Of a DNA stretch of 64,000 nt, positions 14,801-29,000 are shown in pieces (within the stretch, counting starts at the first letter, position 1; each line of letters begins with the position of its first letter). The notes beneath the pieces are model-generated. The model had not been told where the DNA came from. It made no database searches and worked only from the letters and a program-made list of their open reading frames with translations. The stretch comes from Odiellus spinosus (Eukaryota; Arthropoda; Arachnida; Opiliones; Phalangiidae), in contig OY987232.1 of the NCBI GenBank assembly GCA_963920705.1, positions 1,116,001-1,180,000 of the forward strand, given 5' to 3'. Made by a program: the position numbers and the translations under genes.

Positions 14801-17800
14801 CTTGGGAAATTTGTTCATCTATACATGGTAAATTTGTGAATCTATACTTGGGAAATTTGTGAATCTATACTTGGGAAATTTGAGAATCTATACTTGGGAA
14901 ATTTGTGAATCTATACTTGGGAAATTTGTGAATCTATACTTGTGAAATTGGTGGATCTATACTTGAGAAATTTGTGGATCTAAACTTGGGAAATTGGTGA
15001 ATCTATACTTGTGAAATTTGTGAATCTATACTTGGTAAATTTGTGAATCTAAACTTGGGTAATTGGTGGATCTATACTTGGGAAATTGGTGGATCTATAC
15101 TTGGGAAATTGTTGGATCTATATTTGGGAAATTGGTGGATCTATACTTGGGTAATTGGTGGATCTATACTTGGGAAATTTGTGAATCTATACTTGGGAAA
15201 TTGGTGGATCTATACTTGGGAAATTGGTGGATCTATACTTGGGAAATTGGTGGATCTATACTTGGGAAATTGTTGGATCTATACTTGAGAAATTGTTGGA
15301 TCTATACTTGGGAAATTAGTGGATCTATACTTGGGAAATTTGTGAATCTATACTTGGGAAAATTGTGAATCTATGCTTGGGAAGTTTGTGAATCTATACT
15401 TGGGAAATTTATGAGTCTATACTTGGGAAATTTGTGAATCTATACTTGGGAAATCTGTGAATCTATACTTGAGAAATTTGTGAATCTATACTTGGGAAAT
15501 ATGTGAATCTATACTTGGGAAATTTGTGAATCTATACATGGTAAATTTGTAAATCTATACTTGGAAATATGTGAATCTATACTTGGAAAATTTGTGAATC
15601 TATACTTGGGAAATTTGTGAATCTATACTTGTGAAATTTGTGAATCTATACTTGGGAAATATGTGAGTCTATACTTGGGAAATTTGTGAATCTATACATG
15701 GTAAATTTGTGAATCTATACTTGGGAAATTTGTGAATCTATACTTGGGAAATTGGTGGATCTATACTTGAGAAATTTGTGGATCTATACTTGGGAAATTT
15801 GTGAATCTATACTTGGGAAATTTGTGAATCTATACTTGGGAAATTTGTGAATCTAAACTTGGGAAATTGGTGGATCTATACTTGGGAAATTTGTGAATCT
15901 ATACTTGGGAAATTTGTGAATCTATACTTGAGAAATTTGTGAATCTAAACTTGGGAAATTGGTGGATCTATACTTGGGAAATTTGTGAATTTATACTTGG
16001 GAAATATGTGAATCTATACTTGGGAAATTTGTGAATCTATACTTGGGAAATTTGTGAATCTATACTTGGGAAATATGTGAATCTATACATGGTAAATTTG
16101 TGAATCTAATCTTGGGAAATTGGTGGATCTATACTTGGGAAATTGGTGGATCTATACTTGGGAAATTGCTGGATCTATACTTGGGAAATTTGTGAATCTA
16201 TACATGGTAAATTTGTAAATCTATACTTGGGAAATATGTGAATCTATACTTGTGAAATTTGTGAATCTATACTTGGGAAATTTGTGAATCTATACTTGGG
16301 AAATTTGTGAATCTATACTTAGGAAATTTGTGAATCTTTACTTGGGAAATTTTTGAATCTATACTTGGAAAATTGGTGGATCTATACTTGGGAAATTGGT
16401 GGATCTATACTTGGGAAATTGTTTGATCTATACTTGAGAAATTGTTGGATCTATACTTGGGAAATTAGTGGATCTATACTTGGGAAATTTGTGAATCTAT
16501 ACTTTGGAAATTTATGAATCTATACATGGGGAATTTGTGAATCTATATTTGGGAAATTTGTGAATCTATGCTTGGAAAATTTGTGAATCTATACTTGGGA
16601 AATTTTTGAATCTATACTTTTGAAATATGTGAATCTATACTTGGGAAATTGGTGGATTTATACTTGGGAAATTGATGGATTTATACTTGGTAAATTGATT
16701 GATCTATACTTGGGAAATTTGTGAATCTATACTTGGGAAATTTGTGAATCTATACTTGGGAAATTTGTGAATCTGTACTTGGAAAATTTGTGAATCTATA
16801 CTTGGGAAATTTGTGAATCTATACTTGGGAAATTTGTGAATCTATAATTGTGAAATTTGTGAATCTATACTTGGGAAATATGTGAGTCTATACTTGGGAA
16901 ATTTGTGAATCTATACATGGGAAATTTGTGAATCTATACTTGGGAAATTTGTGAATCTATACTTGGGAAATTTGTGAATCTATACTTGGGAAATTTGTGA
17001 ATCTATACTTGGGAAATTTGTGAATCTAAACTTGGAAAATTGGTGGATCTATACTTGGGAAATTTGTGAATCTATACTTGGAAAATATGTGAATCTATAC
17101 TTGGGAAATTTGTTCATCTATACATGGTAAATTTGTGAATCTATACTTGGGAAATTTGTGAATCTATACTTGGGAAATTTGAGAATCTATACTTGGGAAA
17201 TTTGTGAATCTATACTTGGGAAATTTGTGAATCTATACTTGGGAAATTTGTGAATCTATACTTGTGAAATTGGTGGATCTATACTTGAGAAATTTGTGGA
17301 TCTATACTTGGGAAATTGATGAATCTATATTTGTGAAATTTGTGAATCTATACTTGGTAAATTTGTGAATCTAAACTTGGGTAATTGGTGGATCTATACT
17401 TGGGAAATTGGTGGATCTATACTTGGGAAATTGGTGGTTCTTTACTTGGGAAATGGGTTGATTTATAGTTGGGAAATTGGTGGATCTATACTTGGGAAAT
17501 TTGTGAAACTACACTTGGGAAATTGCTGGATCTATACTTGGGAAATTGGTGGATCTATACTTGGGAAATTGTTGGATCTATATTTGGGAAATTGGTGGAT
17601 CTATACTTGGGTAATTGGTGGATCTATACTTGGGAAATTTGTGAATCTATACTTGGGAAATTGGTGGATCTATACTTGGGAAATTGGTGGATCTATACTT
17701 GGGAAATTGTTGGATCTATACTTGGGAAATTTGTGAATCTATACTTGGGAAATTTGTGAGTCTATACTTGGGAAATTTGTGAATCTATACTTGGGAAATT

Positions 17801-20800
17801 TGTGAATCTATACTTGAGAAATTTGTGAATCTAAACTTGGGAAATTGGTGGATCTATACTTGGGAAATTGGTGGATCTATACTTGGGAAATTGCTGGATC
17901 TATACTTGGGAAATTTGTGAATCTATACATGGTAAATTTGTAAATCTATACTTGGGAAATATGTTAATCTATACTTGGGAAATTTGTGAATCTATACTTG
18001 GGAAATTTGTGAATCTATACTTGTGAAATTTGTGAATCTATACTTGGGAAATATGTGAGTCTATACTTGGGAAATTTGTGAATCTATACATGGTAAATTT
18101 GTGAATCTATACTTGGGAAATTTGTGAATCTATACTTGGGAAATTTGTGAATCTATACTTGGGAAATTTGTGAATCTATACTTGGGAAATTTGTGAATCT
18201 AAACTTGGAAAATTGGTGGATCTATACTTGGGAAATTTGTGAATCTATACTTGGAAAATATGTGAATCTATACTTGGGAAATTTGTTCATCTATACATGG
18301 TAAATTTGTGAATCTATACTTGGGAAATTTGTGAATCTATACTTGGGAAATTTGAGAATCTATACTTGGAAAATTTGTGAATCTATACTTGGGAAATTTG
18401 TGAATCTATACTTGGGAAATTTGTGAATCTATACTTGTGAAATTGGTGGATCTATACTTGAGAAATTTGTGGATCTATACTTGGGAAATTGGTGAATCTA
18501 TATTTGTGAAATTTGTGAATCTATACTTGGTAAATTTGTGAATCTAAACTTGGGTAATTGGTGGATCTATACTTGGGAAATTGGTGGATCTATACTTGGG
18601 AAATTGGTGGTTCTATACTTGGGAAATGGGTTGATCTATAGTTGGGAAGTTGGTGGATCTATACTTGGGAAATTTGTGAAACTACACTTGGGAAATTGCT
18701 GGATCTATACTTGGGAAATTGGTGGATCTATACTTGGGAAATTGTTGGATCTATATTTGGGAAATTGGTGGATCTATACTTGGGTAATTGGTGGATCTAT
18801 ACTTGGGAAATTTGTGAATCTATACTTGGGAAATTGGTGGATCTATACTTGGGAAATTGGTGGATCTATACTTGGGAAATTGTTGGATCTATACTTGAGA
18901 AATTGTTAATCTATGCTTGGGAAGTTTGGGAATCTATACTTGGGAAATTTGTGAATCTATACTTGGGAAATTTGTGAATCTAAACTTGGGAAATTGGTGG
19001 ATCTATACTTGGGAAATTTGTGAATCTATACTTGGGAAATTTGTGAATCTATACTTGAGAAATTTGTGAATCTAAACTTGGGAAATTGGTGGATCTATAC
19101 TTGGGAAATTTGTGAATTTATACTTGGGAAATATGTGAATCTATACTTGGGAAATTTGTGAATCTATACTTGGGAAATTTGTGAATCTATACTTGGGAAA
19201 TATGTGAATCTATACATGGTAAATTTGTGAATCTAATCTTGGGAAATTGGTGGATCTATACTTGGGAAATTGGTGGATCTATACTTGGGAAATTGCTGGA
19301 TCTATACTTGGGAAATTTGTGAATCTATACATGGTAAATTTGTAAATCTATACTTGTGAAATTTGTGAATCTATACTTGGGAAATTTGTGAATCTATACT
19401 TGGGAAATTTGTGAATCTATACTTGTGAAATTTGTGAATCTATACTTGGGAAATATGTGAGTCTATACTTGGGAAATTTGTGAATCTATACATGGTAAAT
19501 TTGTGAATCTATACTTGGGAAATTTGTGAATCTATACTTGGGAAATTTGTGAATCTATACTTGGGAAATTTGTGAATCTATACTTGGGAAATTTGTGAAT
19601 CTAAACTTGGAAAATTGGTGGATCTATACTTGGGAAATTTGTGAATCTATACTTGGAAAATATGTGAATCTATACTTGGGAAATTTGTTCATCTATACAT
19701 GGTAAATTTGTGAATCTATACTTGGGAAATTTGTGAATCTATACTTGGGAAATTTGAGAATCTATACTTGGGAAATTTGTGAATCTATACTTGGGAAATT
19801 TGTGAATCTATACTTGGGAAATTTGTGAATCTATACTTGTGAAATTGGTGGATCTATACTTGAGAAATTTGTGGATCTATACTTGGGAAATTGGTGAATC
19901 TATATTTGTGAAATTTGTGAATCTATACTTGGTAAATTTGTGAATCTAAACTTGGGTAATTGGTGGATCTATACTTGGGAAATTGGTGGATCTATACTTG
20001 GGAAATTGGTGGTTCTATACTTGGGAAATGGGTTGATCTATAGTTGGGAAATTGGTGGATCTATACTTGGGAAATTTGTGAAACTACACTTGGGAAATTG
20101 CTGGATCTATACTTGGGAAATTGGTGGATCTATACTTGGGAAATTGTTGGATCTATATTTGGGAAATTGGTTGATCTATACTTGGGTAATTGGTGGATCT
20201 ATACTTGGGAAATTTGTGAATCTATACTTGGGAAATTGGTGGATCTATACTTGGGAAATTGGTGGATCTATACTTGGGAAATTGTTGGATCTATACTTGG
20301 GAAATTTGTGAATCTATACTTGGGAAATTTGTGAGTCTATACTTGGGAAATTTGTGAATCTATACTTGGGAAATTTGTGAATCTATACTTGAGAAATTTG
20401 TGAATCTAAACTTGGGAAATTGGTGGATCTATACTTGAGAAATTTGTGGATCTATACTTGGGAAAATTGTGAATCTATACTTGGGAAATTTGTGAATCTA
20501 TACTTGGGAAATTTGTGAATCTATACTTGGGAAATTTGTGAATCTACGCTTGGGAAATTTGTGAATCTGTACTTGGGAAATTTGTGAATCTATACTTGAG
20601 AAATTTGTGAATCTAAACTTGGGAAATTGGTGGATCTATACTTGGGAAATTTGTGAATCTATACATGGTAAATTTGTGAATCTATACTTGGGAAATTTGT
20701 GAATCTATACTTGGGAAATTTGTGAATCTATACTTGGGAAATTTGTGAATCTATACTTGGGAAATTTGTGAATCTAAACTTGGAAAATTGGTGGATCTAT

Positions 20801-23800
20801 ACTTGGGAAATTTGTGAATCTATACTTGGAAAATATGTGAATCTATACTTGGGAAATTTGTGAATCTAAACTTGGAAAATTGGTGGATCTATACTTGTGA
20901 AATTTGTGAATCTATACTTGGGAAATTTGTGAATCTATACTTGGGAAATTTGTGAATCTATACTTGTGAAATTTGTGAATCTATACTTGGGAAATATGTG
21001 AGTCTATACTTGGGAAATTTGTGAATCTATACATGGTAAATTTGTGAATCTATACTTGGGAAATTTGTGAATCTATACTTGGGAAATTTGTGAATCTATA
21101 CTTGGGAAATTTGTGAATCTATACTTGGGAAATTTGTGAATCTAAACTTGGAAAATTGGTGGATCTATACTTGGGAAATTTGTGAATCTATACTTGGGAA
21201 ATTTGTTCATCTATACATGGTAAATTTGTGAATCTATACTTGGGAAATTTGTGAATCTATACTTGGGAAATTTGAGAATCTATACTTGGGAAATTTGTGA
21301 ATCTATACTTGTGAAATTGGTGGATCTATACTTGAGAAATTTGTGGATCTATACTTGGGAAATTGGTGAATCTATATTTGTGAAATTTGTGAATCTATAC
21401 TTGGTAAATTTGTGAATCTAGACTTGGGTAATTGGTGGATCTATACTTGGGAAATTGGTGGATCTATACTTGGGAAATTGGTGGTTCTATACTTGGGAAA
21501 TGGGTTGATCTATAGTTGGGAAATTGGTGGATCTATACTTGGGAAATTTGTGAAACTACACTTGGGAAATTGCTGGATCTATACTTGGGAAATTGGTGGA
21601 TCTATACTTGGGAAATTGTTGGATCTATATTTGGGAAATTGGTGGATCTATACTTGGGTAATTGGTGGATCTATACTTGGGAAATTTGTGAATCTATACT
21701 TGGGAAATTGGTGGATCTATACTTGGGAAATTGTTGGATCTATACTTGGGAAATTTGTGAATCTATACTTGGGAAATTTGTGAGTCTATACTTGGGAAAT
21801 TTGTGAATCTATACTTGGGAAATTTGTGAATCTATACTTGAGAAATTTGTGAATCTAAACTTGGGAAATTGGTGGATCTATACTTGGGAAAATTGTGAAT
21901 CTATACTTGGGAAATTTGTGAATCTATACTTGGGAAATTTGTGAATCTATACTTGGGAAATTTGTGAATCTACGCTTGGGAAATTTGTGAATCTGTACTT
22001 GGGAAATTTGTGAATCTATACTTGAGAAATTTGTGAATCTAAACTTGGGAAATTGGTGGATCTATACTTGGGAAATTTGTAAATCTATACATGGTAAATT
22101 TGTGAATCTATACTTGGGAAATTTGTGAATCTATACTTGGGAAATTTGTGAATCTATACTTGGGAAATTTGTGAATCTATACTTGGGAAATTTGTGAATC
22201 TAAACTTGGAAAATTGGTGGATCTATACTTGGGAAATTTGTGAATCTATACTTGGAAAATATGTGAATCTATACTTGGGAAATTTGTTCATCTATACATG
22301 GTAAATTTGTGAATCTATACTTGGGAAATTTGTGAATCTATACTTGGGAAATTTGAGAATCTATACTTGGGAAATTTGTGAATCTATACTTGGGAAATTT
22401 GTGAATCTATACTTGGGAAATTTGTGAATCTATACTTGTGAAATTGGTGGATCTATACTTGAGAAATTTGTGGATCTATACTTGGGAAATTGGTGAATCT
22501 ATATTTGTGAAATTTGTGAATCTATACTTGGTAAATTTGTGAATCTAAACTTGGGTAATTGGTGGATCTATACTTGGGAAATTGGTGGATCTATACTTGG
22601 GAAATTGGTGGTTCTATACTTGGGAAATGGGTTGATCTATAGTTGGGAAATATGTGAATCTATACTTGGGAAATTTGTGAATCTACGCTTGGGAAATTTG
22701 TGAATCTGTACTTGGGAAATTTGTGAATCTATACTTGAGAAATTTGTGAATCTAAACTTGGGAAATTGGTGGATCTATACTTGGGAAATTTGTGAATCTA
22801 TACATGGTAAATTTGTGAATCTATACTTGGGAAATTTGTGAATCTATACTTGGGAAATTTGTGAATCTATACTTGGGAAATTTGTGAATCTATACTTGGG
22901 AAATTTGTGAATCTAAACTTGGAAAATTGGTGGATCTATACTTGGGAAATTTGTGAATCTATACTTGGAAAATATGTGAATCTATACTTGGGAAATTTGT
23001 TCATCTATACATGGTAAATTTGTGAATCTATACTTGGGAAATTTGTGAATCTATACTTGGGAAATTTGAGAATCTATACTTGGGAAATTTGTGAATCTAT
23101 ACTTGGGAAATTTGTGAATCTATACTTGGGAAATTTGTGAATCTATACTTGTGAAATTGGTGGATCTATACTTGAGAAATTTGTGGATCTATACTTGGGA
23201 AATTGGTGAATCTATATTTGTGAAATTTGTGAATCTATACTTGGTAAATTTGTGAATCTAAACTTGGGTAATTGGTGGATCTATACTTGGGAAATTGGTG
23301 GATCTATACTTGGGTAATTGGTGGATCTATACTTGGGAAATTTGTGAATCTATACTTGGGAAATTGGTGGATCTATACTTGGGAAATTGGTGGATCTATA
23401 CTTTGGAAATTGTTGGATCTATACTTGGGAAATTTGTGAATCTATACTTGGGAAATTTGTGAGTCTATACTTGGGAAATTTGTCAATCTATACTTGGGAA
23501 ATTTGTGAATCTATACTTGAGAAATTTGTGAATCTAAACTTGGGAAATTGGTGGATCTATACTTGAGAAATTTGTGGATCTATACTTGGGAAAATTGTGA
23601 ATCTATACTTGGGAAATTTGTGAATCTATACTTGGGAAATTTGTGAATCTATACTTGGGAAATTTGTGAATCTACGCTTGGGAAATTTGTGAATCTGTAC
23701 TTGGGAAATTTGTGAATCTATACTTGAGAAATTTGTGAATCTAAACTTGGGAAATTGGTGGATCTATACTTGGGAAAATTGTGAATCTATACTTGTGAAA

Positions 23801-25033
23801 TTTGTGAATCTATACTTGGGAAATTTGTGAATCTATACTTGGGAAATTTGTGAATCTACGCTTGGGAAATTTGTGAATTTATACTTGGGAAATATGTGAA
23901 TCTATACTTGGGAAATTTGTGAATCTATACTTGGGAAATTTGTGAATCTATACTTGGGAAATATGTGAATCTATACATGGTAAATTTGTGAATCTAATCT
24001 TGGGAAATTGGTGGATCTATACTTGGGAAATTGGTGGATCTATACTTGGGAAATTGCTGGATCTATACTTGGGAAATTTGTGAATCTATACATGGTAAAT
24101 TTGTAAATCTATACTTGGGAAATATGTGAATCTATACTTGGGAAATTTGTGAATCTATACTTGTGAAATTTGTGAATCTATACTTGGGAAATATGTGAGT
24201 CTATACTTGGGAAATTTGTGAATCTATACATGGTAAATTTGTGAATCTATACTTGGGAAATTTGTGAATCTATACTTGGGAAATTTGTAAATCTATACTT
24301 GGGAAATTTGTGAATCTATACTTGGGAAATTTGTGAATCTAAACTTGGAAAATTGGTGGGTCTATACTTGGGAAATTTGTGAATCTATACTTGGAAAATA
24401 TGTGAATCTATACTTGGGAAATTTGTTCATCTATACATGGTAAATTTGTGAATCTATACTTGGGAAATTTGAGAATCTATACTTGGGAAATTTGTGAATC
24501 TATACTTGGGAAATTTGTGAATCTATACTTGGGAAATTTGTGAATCTATACTTGTGAAATTGGTGGATCTATACTTGAGAAATTTGTGGATCTATACTTG
24601 GGAAATTGGTGAATCTATATTTGTGAAATTTGTGAATCTATACTTGGTAAATTTGTGAATCTAAACTTGGGTAATTGGTGGATCTATACTTGGGAAATTG
24701 GTGGATCTATACTTGGGAAATTGGTGGTTCTATACTTGGGAAATGGGTTGATCTATAGTTGGGAAATTGGTGGATCTATTCTTGGGAAATTTGTGAAACT
24801 ACACTTGGGAAATTGCTGGATCTATACTTGGGAAATTGGTGGATCTATACTTGGGAAATTGTTGGATCTATATTTGGGAAATTGGTGGATCTATACTTGG
24901 GTAATTGGTGGATCTATACTTGGGAAATTTGTGAATCTATACTTGGGAAATTGGTGGATCTATACTTGGGAAATTGGTGGATCTATACTTGGGAAATTGG
25001 TGGATCTATACTTGGGAAATTGTTGGATCTATA
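14801..25033 (+). repeat. Satellite block B: higher-order repeats of 0.7-2.3 kb
   Basis: GTGAATCTAAACTTGGGT followed by AATTGG marks successive units at 15043, 17365, 18538, 19940, 21412 (with CTAGAC), 22539, 23252 and 24655. Spacings are 2,322, 1,173, 1,402, 1,472, 1,127, 713 and 1,403 bp, all multiples of 23 or one base less. Other marks are GAAATTTGTTCATC (about 14,810 to 24,425, seen only in this block), GGGAAATGGGTTGATC with CTATAGTTGGG, and TATATTTGGG. Runs of GTGGATC monomers lack the TGA of the consensus and so stay open for 250-370 bp. I do not regard these as genes. Confidence 0.88.
16320..16790 (+). repeat. Pocket of diverged satellite monomers
   Basis: About 20 consecutive monomers carry substitutions rare elsewhere: ACTTAGG, AATCTTTAC, AATTGTTTGATC, ACTTTGGAAATTTATG, ACATGGGGAATTTG, TATATTTGGG, ATGCTTGGAAAATTTG, ACTTTTGAAATATG, GGTGGATTTATAC, GATGGATTTATAC, GGTAAATTGATTGATC and AATCTGTAC. 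Most keep the 23-bp length, so the divergence is by substitution. This local group is not repeated as a block elsewhere in the window, unlike its neighbours. Confidence 0.75.
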
Positions 25034-26089
25034 CTTGAGAAATTGTTAATCTATGCTTGGGAAGTTTGGGAATCTATACTTGGGAAATTTGTGAATCTAT
25101 ACTTGGGAAATTTGTGAGTCTATACTTGGGAAATTTGTGAATCTATACTTGGGAAATTTGTGAATCTATACTTGAGAAATTTGTGAATCTAAACTTGGGA
25201 AATTGGTGGATCTATACTTGAGAAATTTGTGGATCTATACTTGGGAAAATTGTGAATCTATACTTGGGAAATTTGTGAATCTATGCTTGGGAAATTTTTG
25301 AATCTATACTTGGGAAATTTGTGAATCTACGCTTGGGAAATTTGTGAATCTGTACTTGAGAAATTTGTGAATCTATACTTGAGAAATTTGTGAATCTAAA
25401 CTTGGGAAATTGGTGGATCTATACTTGAGAAATTTGTGGATCTATACTTGGGAAATTGGTGGATCTATACTTGGGAAATTTGTGAATCTATACTTGGGAA
25501 ATATGTGAATCTATACTTGGGAAATTTGTGAATCTATACATGGTAAATTTGTGAATCTATACTTGAGAAATTGTTAATCTATGCTTGGGAAGTTTGGGAA
25601 TCTATACTTGGGAAATTTGTGAATCTATACTTGGGAAATTTGTGAGTCTATACTTGGGAAATTTGTGAATCTATACTTGGGAAATTTGTGAATCTATACT
25701 TGAGAAATTTGTGAATCTAAACTTGGGAAATTGGTGGATCTATACTTGAGAAATTTGTGGATCTATACTTGGGAAAATTGTGAATCTATACTTGGGAAAT
25801 TTGTGAATCTATGCTTGGGAAATTTTTGAATCTATACTTGGGAAATTTGTGAATCTACGCTTGGGAAATTTGTGAATCTGTACTTGAGAAATTTGTGAAT
25901 CTATACTTGAGAAATTTGTGAATCTAAACTTGGGAAATTGGTGGATCTATACTTGAGAAATTTGTGGATCTATACTTGGGAAATTGGTGGATCTATACTT
26001 GGGAAATTTGTGAATCTATACTTGGGAAATATGTGAATCTATACTTGGGAAATTTGTGAATCTATACATGGTAAATTTGTGAATCTATA
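25034..26089 (+). repeat. 528-bp tandem duplication (two copies)
   Basis: The rare 22-bp monomer CTTGAGAAATTGTTAATC opens both copies, at 25034 and 25562. The intervening 528 bp, including ATGCTTGGGAAATTTTTGAATC, TCTACGCTTGGG and AATCTGTACTTGAG monomers, recurs in order up to about 26,089. The length is 23 monomers minus the one base missing in the opening monomer. The same opening monomer also occurs near 18,896, so it was imported from a block-B type unit. Confidence 0.88.
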
Positions 26090-29000
26090 CTTGGGAAATT
26101 TGTGAATCTATACTTGGGAAATTTGAGAATCTATACTTGGGAAATTTGTGAATCTATACTTGTGAAATTTGTGAAATTACACTTGGGAAATTTGTGAATC
26201 TATACTTGGGAAAATTGTGAATCTATACTTGGGAAATTTGTGAATCTATACTTGGGAAATTTGTGAATCTATACTTGGGAAATCTGTGAATCTAAACTTG
26301 GGAAATTGGTGGATCTATACTTGGGAAATTGGTGGATCTATACTTGGGAAATTAGTGGATCTATACTTGGGAAATTTGTGAATCTATACTTGGGAAAATT
26401 GTGAATCTATGCTTGGGAAGTTTGTGAATCTATACTTGGGAAATTTGTGAATCTATACTTGGGAAATTTGTGAGTCTATACTTGGGAAATTTGTGAATCT
26501 ATACTTGGGAAATTTGTGAATCTATACTTGAGAAATTTTTGAATCTAAACTTGGGAAATTGGTGGATCTATACTTGGGAAAATTGTGAATCTATACTTGG
26601 GAAATTTGTGAATCTATACTTGGGAAATTTGTGAATCTATACTTGGGAAATTATTGAATCTACGCTTGGGAAATTTGTGAATCTATACTTGGGAAATTTG
26701 TTGATCTATACTTGAGAAATTTGTGAATCTAAACTTGGGAAATTGGTGGATCTATACTTGAGAAATTTGTGGATCTATACTTGGGAAATTTGTGGATCTA
26801 TACTTGGGAAATTTGTGAATCTATACTTGGGAAATTTGTGAATCTATACTTGGGAAATATGTGAATCTATACTTGGGAAATTTGTGAATCTATACATGGT
26901 AAATTTGTGAATCTATACTTGGGAAATTTGTGAATCTATACTTGTGAAATTTGTGAATCTATACTTGGGAAATATGTGAGTCTATACTTGGGAAATATGT
27001 GAATCTATACATGGTAAATTTGTGAATCTAATCTTGGGAAATTGATGGATCTATACTTGGGAAATTGGTGGATCTATACTTGGGAAATTTGTGAAACTAC
27101 ACTTGGGAAATTGCTGGATCTATATTTGGGAAATTGGTGGATCTATACTTGGGTAATTGGTGGATCTATACTTGGGAAATTTGTGAATCTATACTTGGGA
27201 AATTGGTGGATCTATACTTGGGAAATTGGTGGATCTATACTTGGGAAATTTGTGAATCTATACTTGGGAAGTTTGGGAATCTATACTTGGGAAATTTGTG
27301 AATCTATACTTGGGAAATTTGTGAGTCTATACTTGGGAAATTTGTGAATCTATACTTGAGAAATTTGTGAATCTAAACTTGGGAAATTGGTGGATCTATA
27401 CTTGAGAAATTTGTGGATCTATACTTGGGAAAATTGTGAATCTATACTTGGGAAATTTGTGAATCTATACTTGGGAAATTTGTGAATCTATACTTGGGAA
27501 ATTTGTGAATCTATACTTGGGAAATTTGTGAATCTACGCTTGGGAAATTTGTGAATCTGTACTTGGGAAATTTGTGAATCTATACTTGAGAAATTTGTGA
27601 ATCTAAACTTGGGAAATTAGTGGATCTATACTTGAGAAATTTGTGGATCTATACTTGGGAAATTGGTGGATCTATACTTGGGAAATTTGTGAATCTATAC
27701 TTGGGAAATATGTGAATCTATACTTGGGAAATTTGTGATTCTATACATGGTAAATTTGTGAATCTATACTTGGGAAATTTGTGAATCTATACTTGGGAAA
27801 TTTGAGAATCTATACTTGGGAAGTTTGTGAATCTATACTTGTGAAATTTGTGAAACTACACTTGGGAAATTTGTGAATCTATACTTGGGAAAATTGTGAA
27901 TCTATACTTGGGAAATTTGTGAATCTATACTTGGGAAATTTGTGAATCTATACTTGGGAAATCTGTGAATCTAAACTTGGGAAATTGGTGGATCTATACT
28001 TGGGAAATAAGTGGATCTATACTTGGGAAATTAGTGGATCTATACTTGGGAAATTTGTGAATCTATACTTGGGAAAATTGTGAATCTATGCTTGGGAAGT
28101 TTGTGAATCTATACTTGGGAAATTTGTGAATCTATACTTGGGAAATTTGTGAGTCTATACTTGGGAAATTTGTGAATCTATACTTGGGAAATTTGTGAAT
28201 CTATACTTGAGAAATTTTTGAATCTAAACTTGGGAAATTGGTGGATCTATACTTGAGAAATTTGTGGATCTATACTTGGGAAAATTGTGAATCTATACTT
28301 GGGAAATTTGTGAATCTATACTTGGGAAATTTGTGAATCTATACTTGGGAAATTTGTGAATCTACGCTTGGGAAATTTGTGAATCTATACTTGGGAAATT
28401 TGTGAATCTATACTTGAGAAATTTGTGAATCTAAACTTGGGAAATTGGTGGATCTATACTTGAGAATTTGTGGATCTATACTTGGGAAATTTGTGGATCT
28501 ATACTTGGGAAATTTGTGAATCTATACTTGGGAAATTTGTGAATCTATACTTGGGAAATTTGTGAATCTATACTTGGGAAATATGTGAATCTATACTTGG
28601 GAAATTTGTGAATCTATACATGGTAAATTTGTGAATCTATACTTGGGAAATTTGTGAATCTATACTTGTGAAATTTGTGAATCTATACTTGGGAAATATG
28701 TGAGTCTATACTTGGGAAATATGTGAATCTAAACTTGGGAAATTGGTGGATCTATACTTGGGAAATAAGTGGATCTATACTTGGGAAATTAGTGGATCTA
28801 TACTTGGGAAATTTGTGAATCTATACTTGGGAAAATTGTGAATCTATGCTTGGGAAGTTTGTGAATCTATACTTGGGAAATTTGTGAATCTATACTTGGG
28901 AAATTTGTGAGTCTATACTTGGGAAATTTGTGAATCTATACTTGGGAAATTTGTGAATCTATACTTGAGAAAATTTTGAATCTAAACTTGGGAAATTGGT

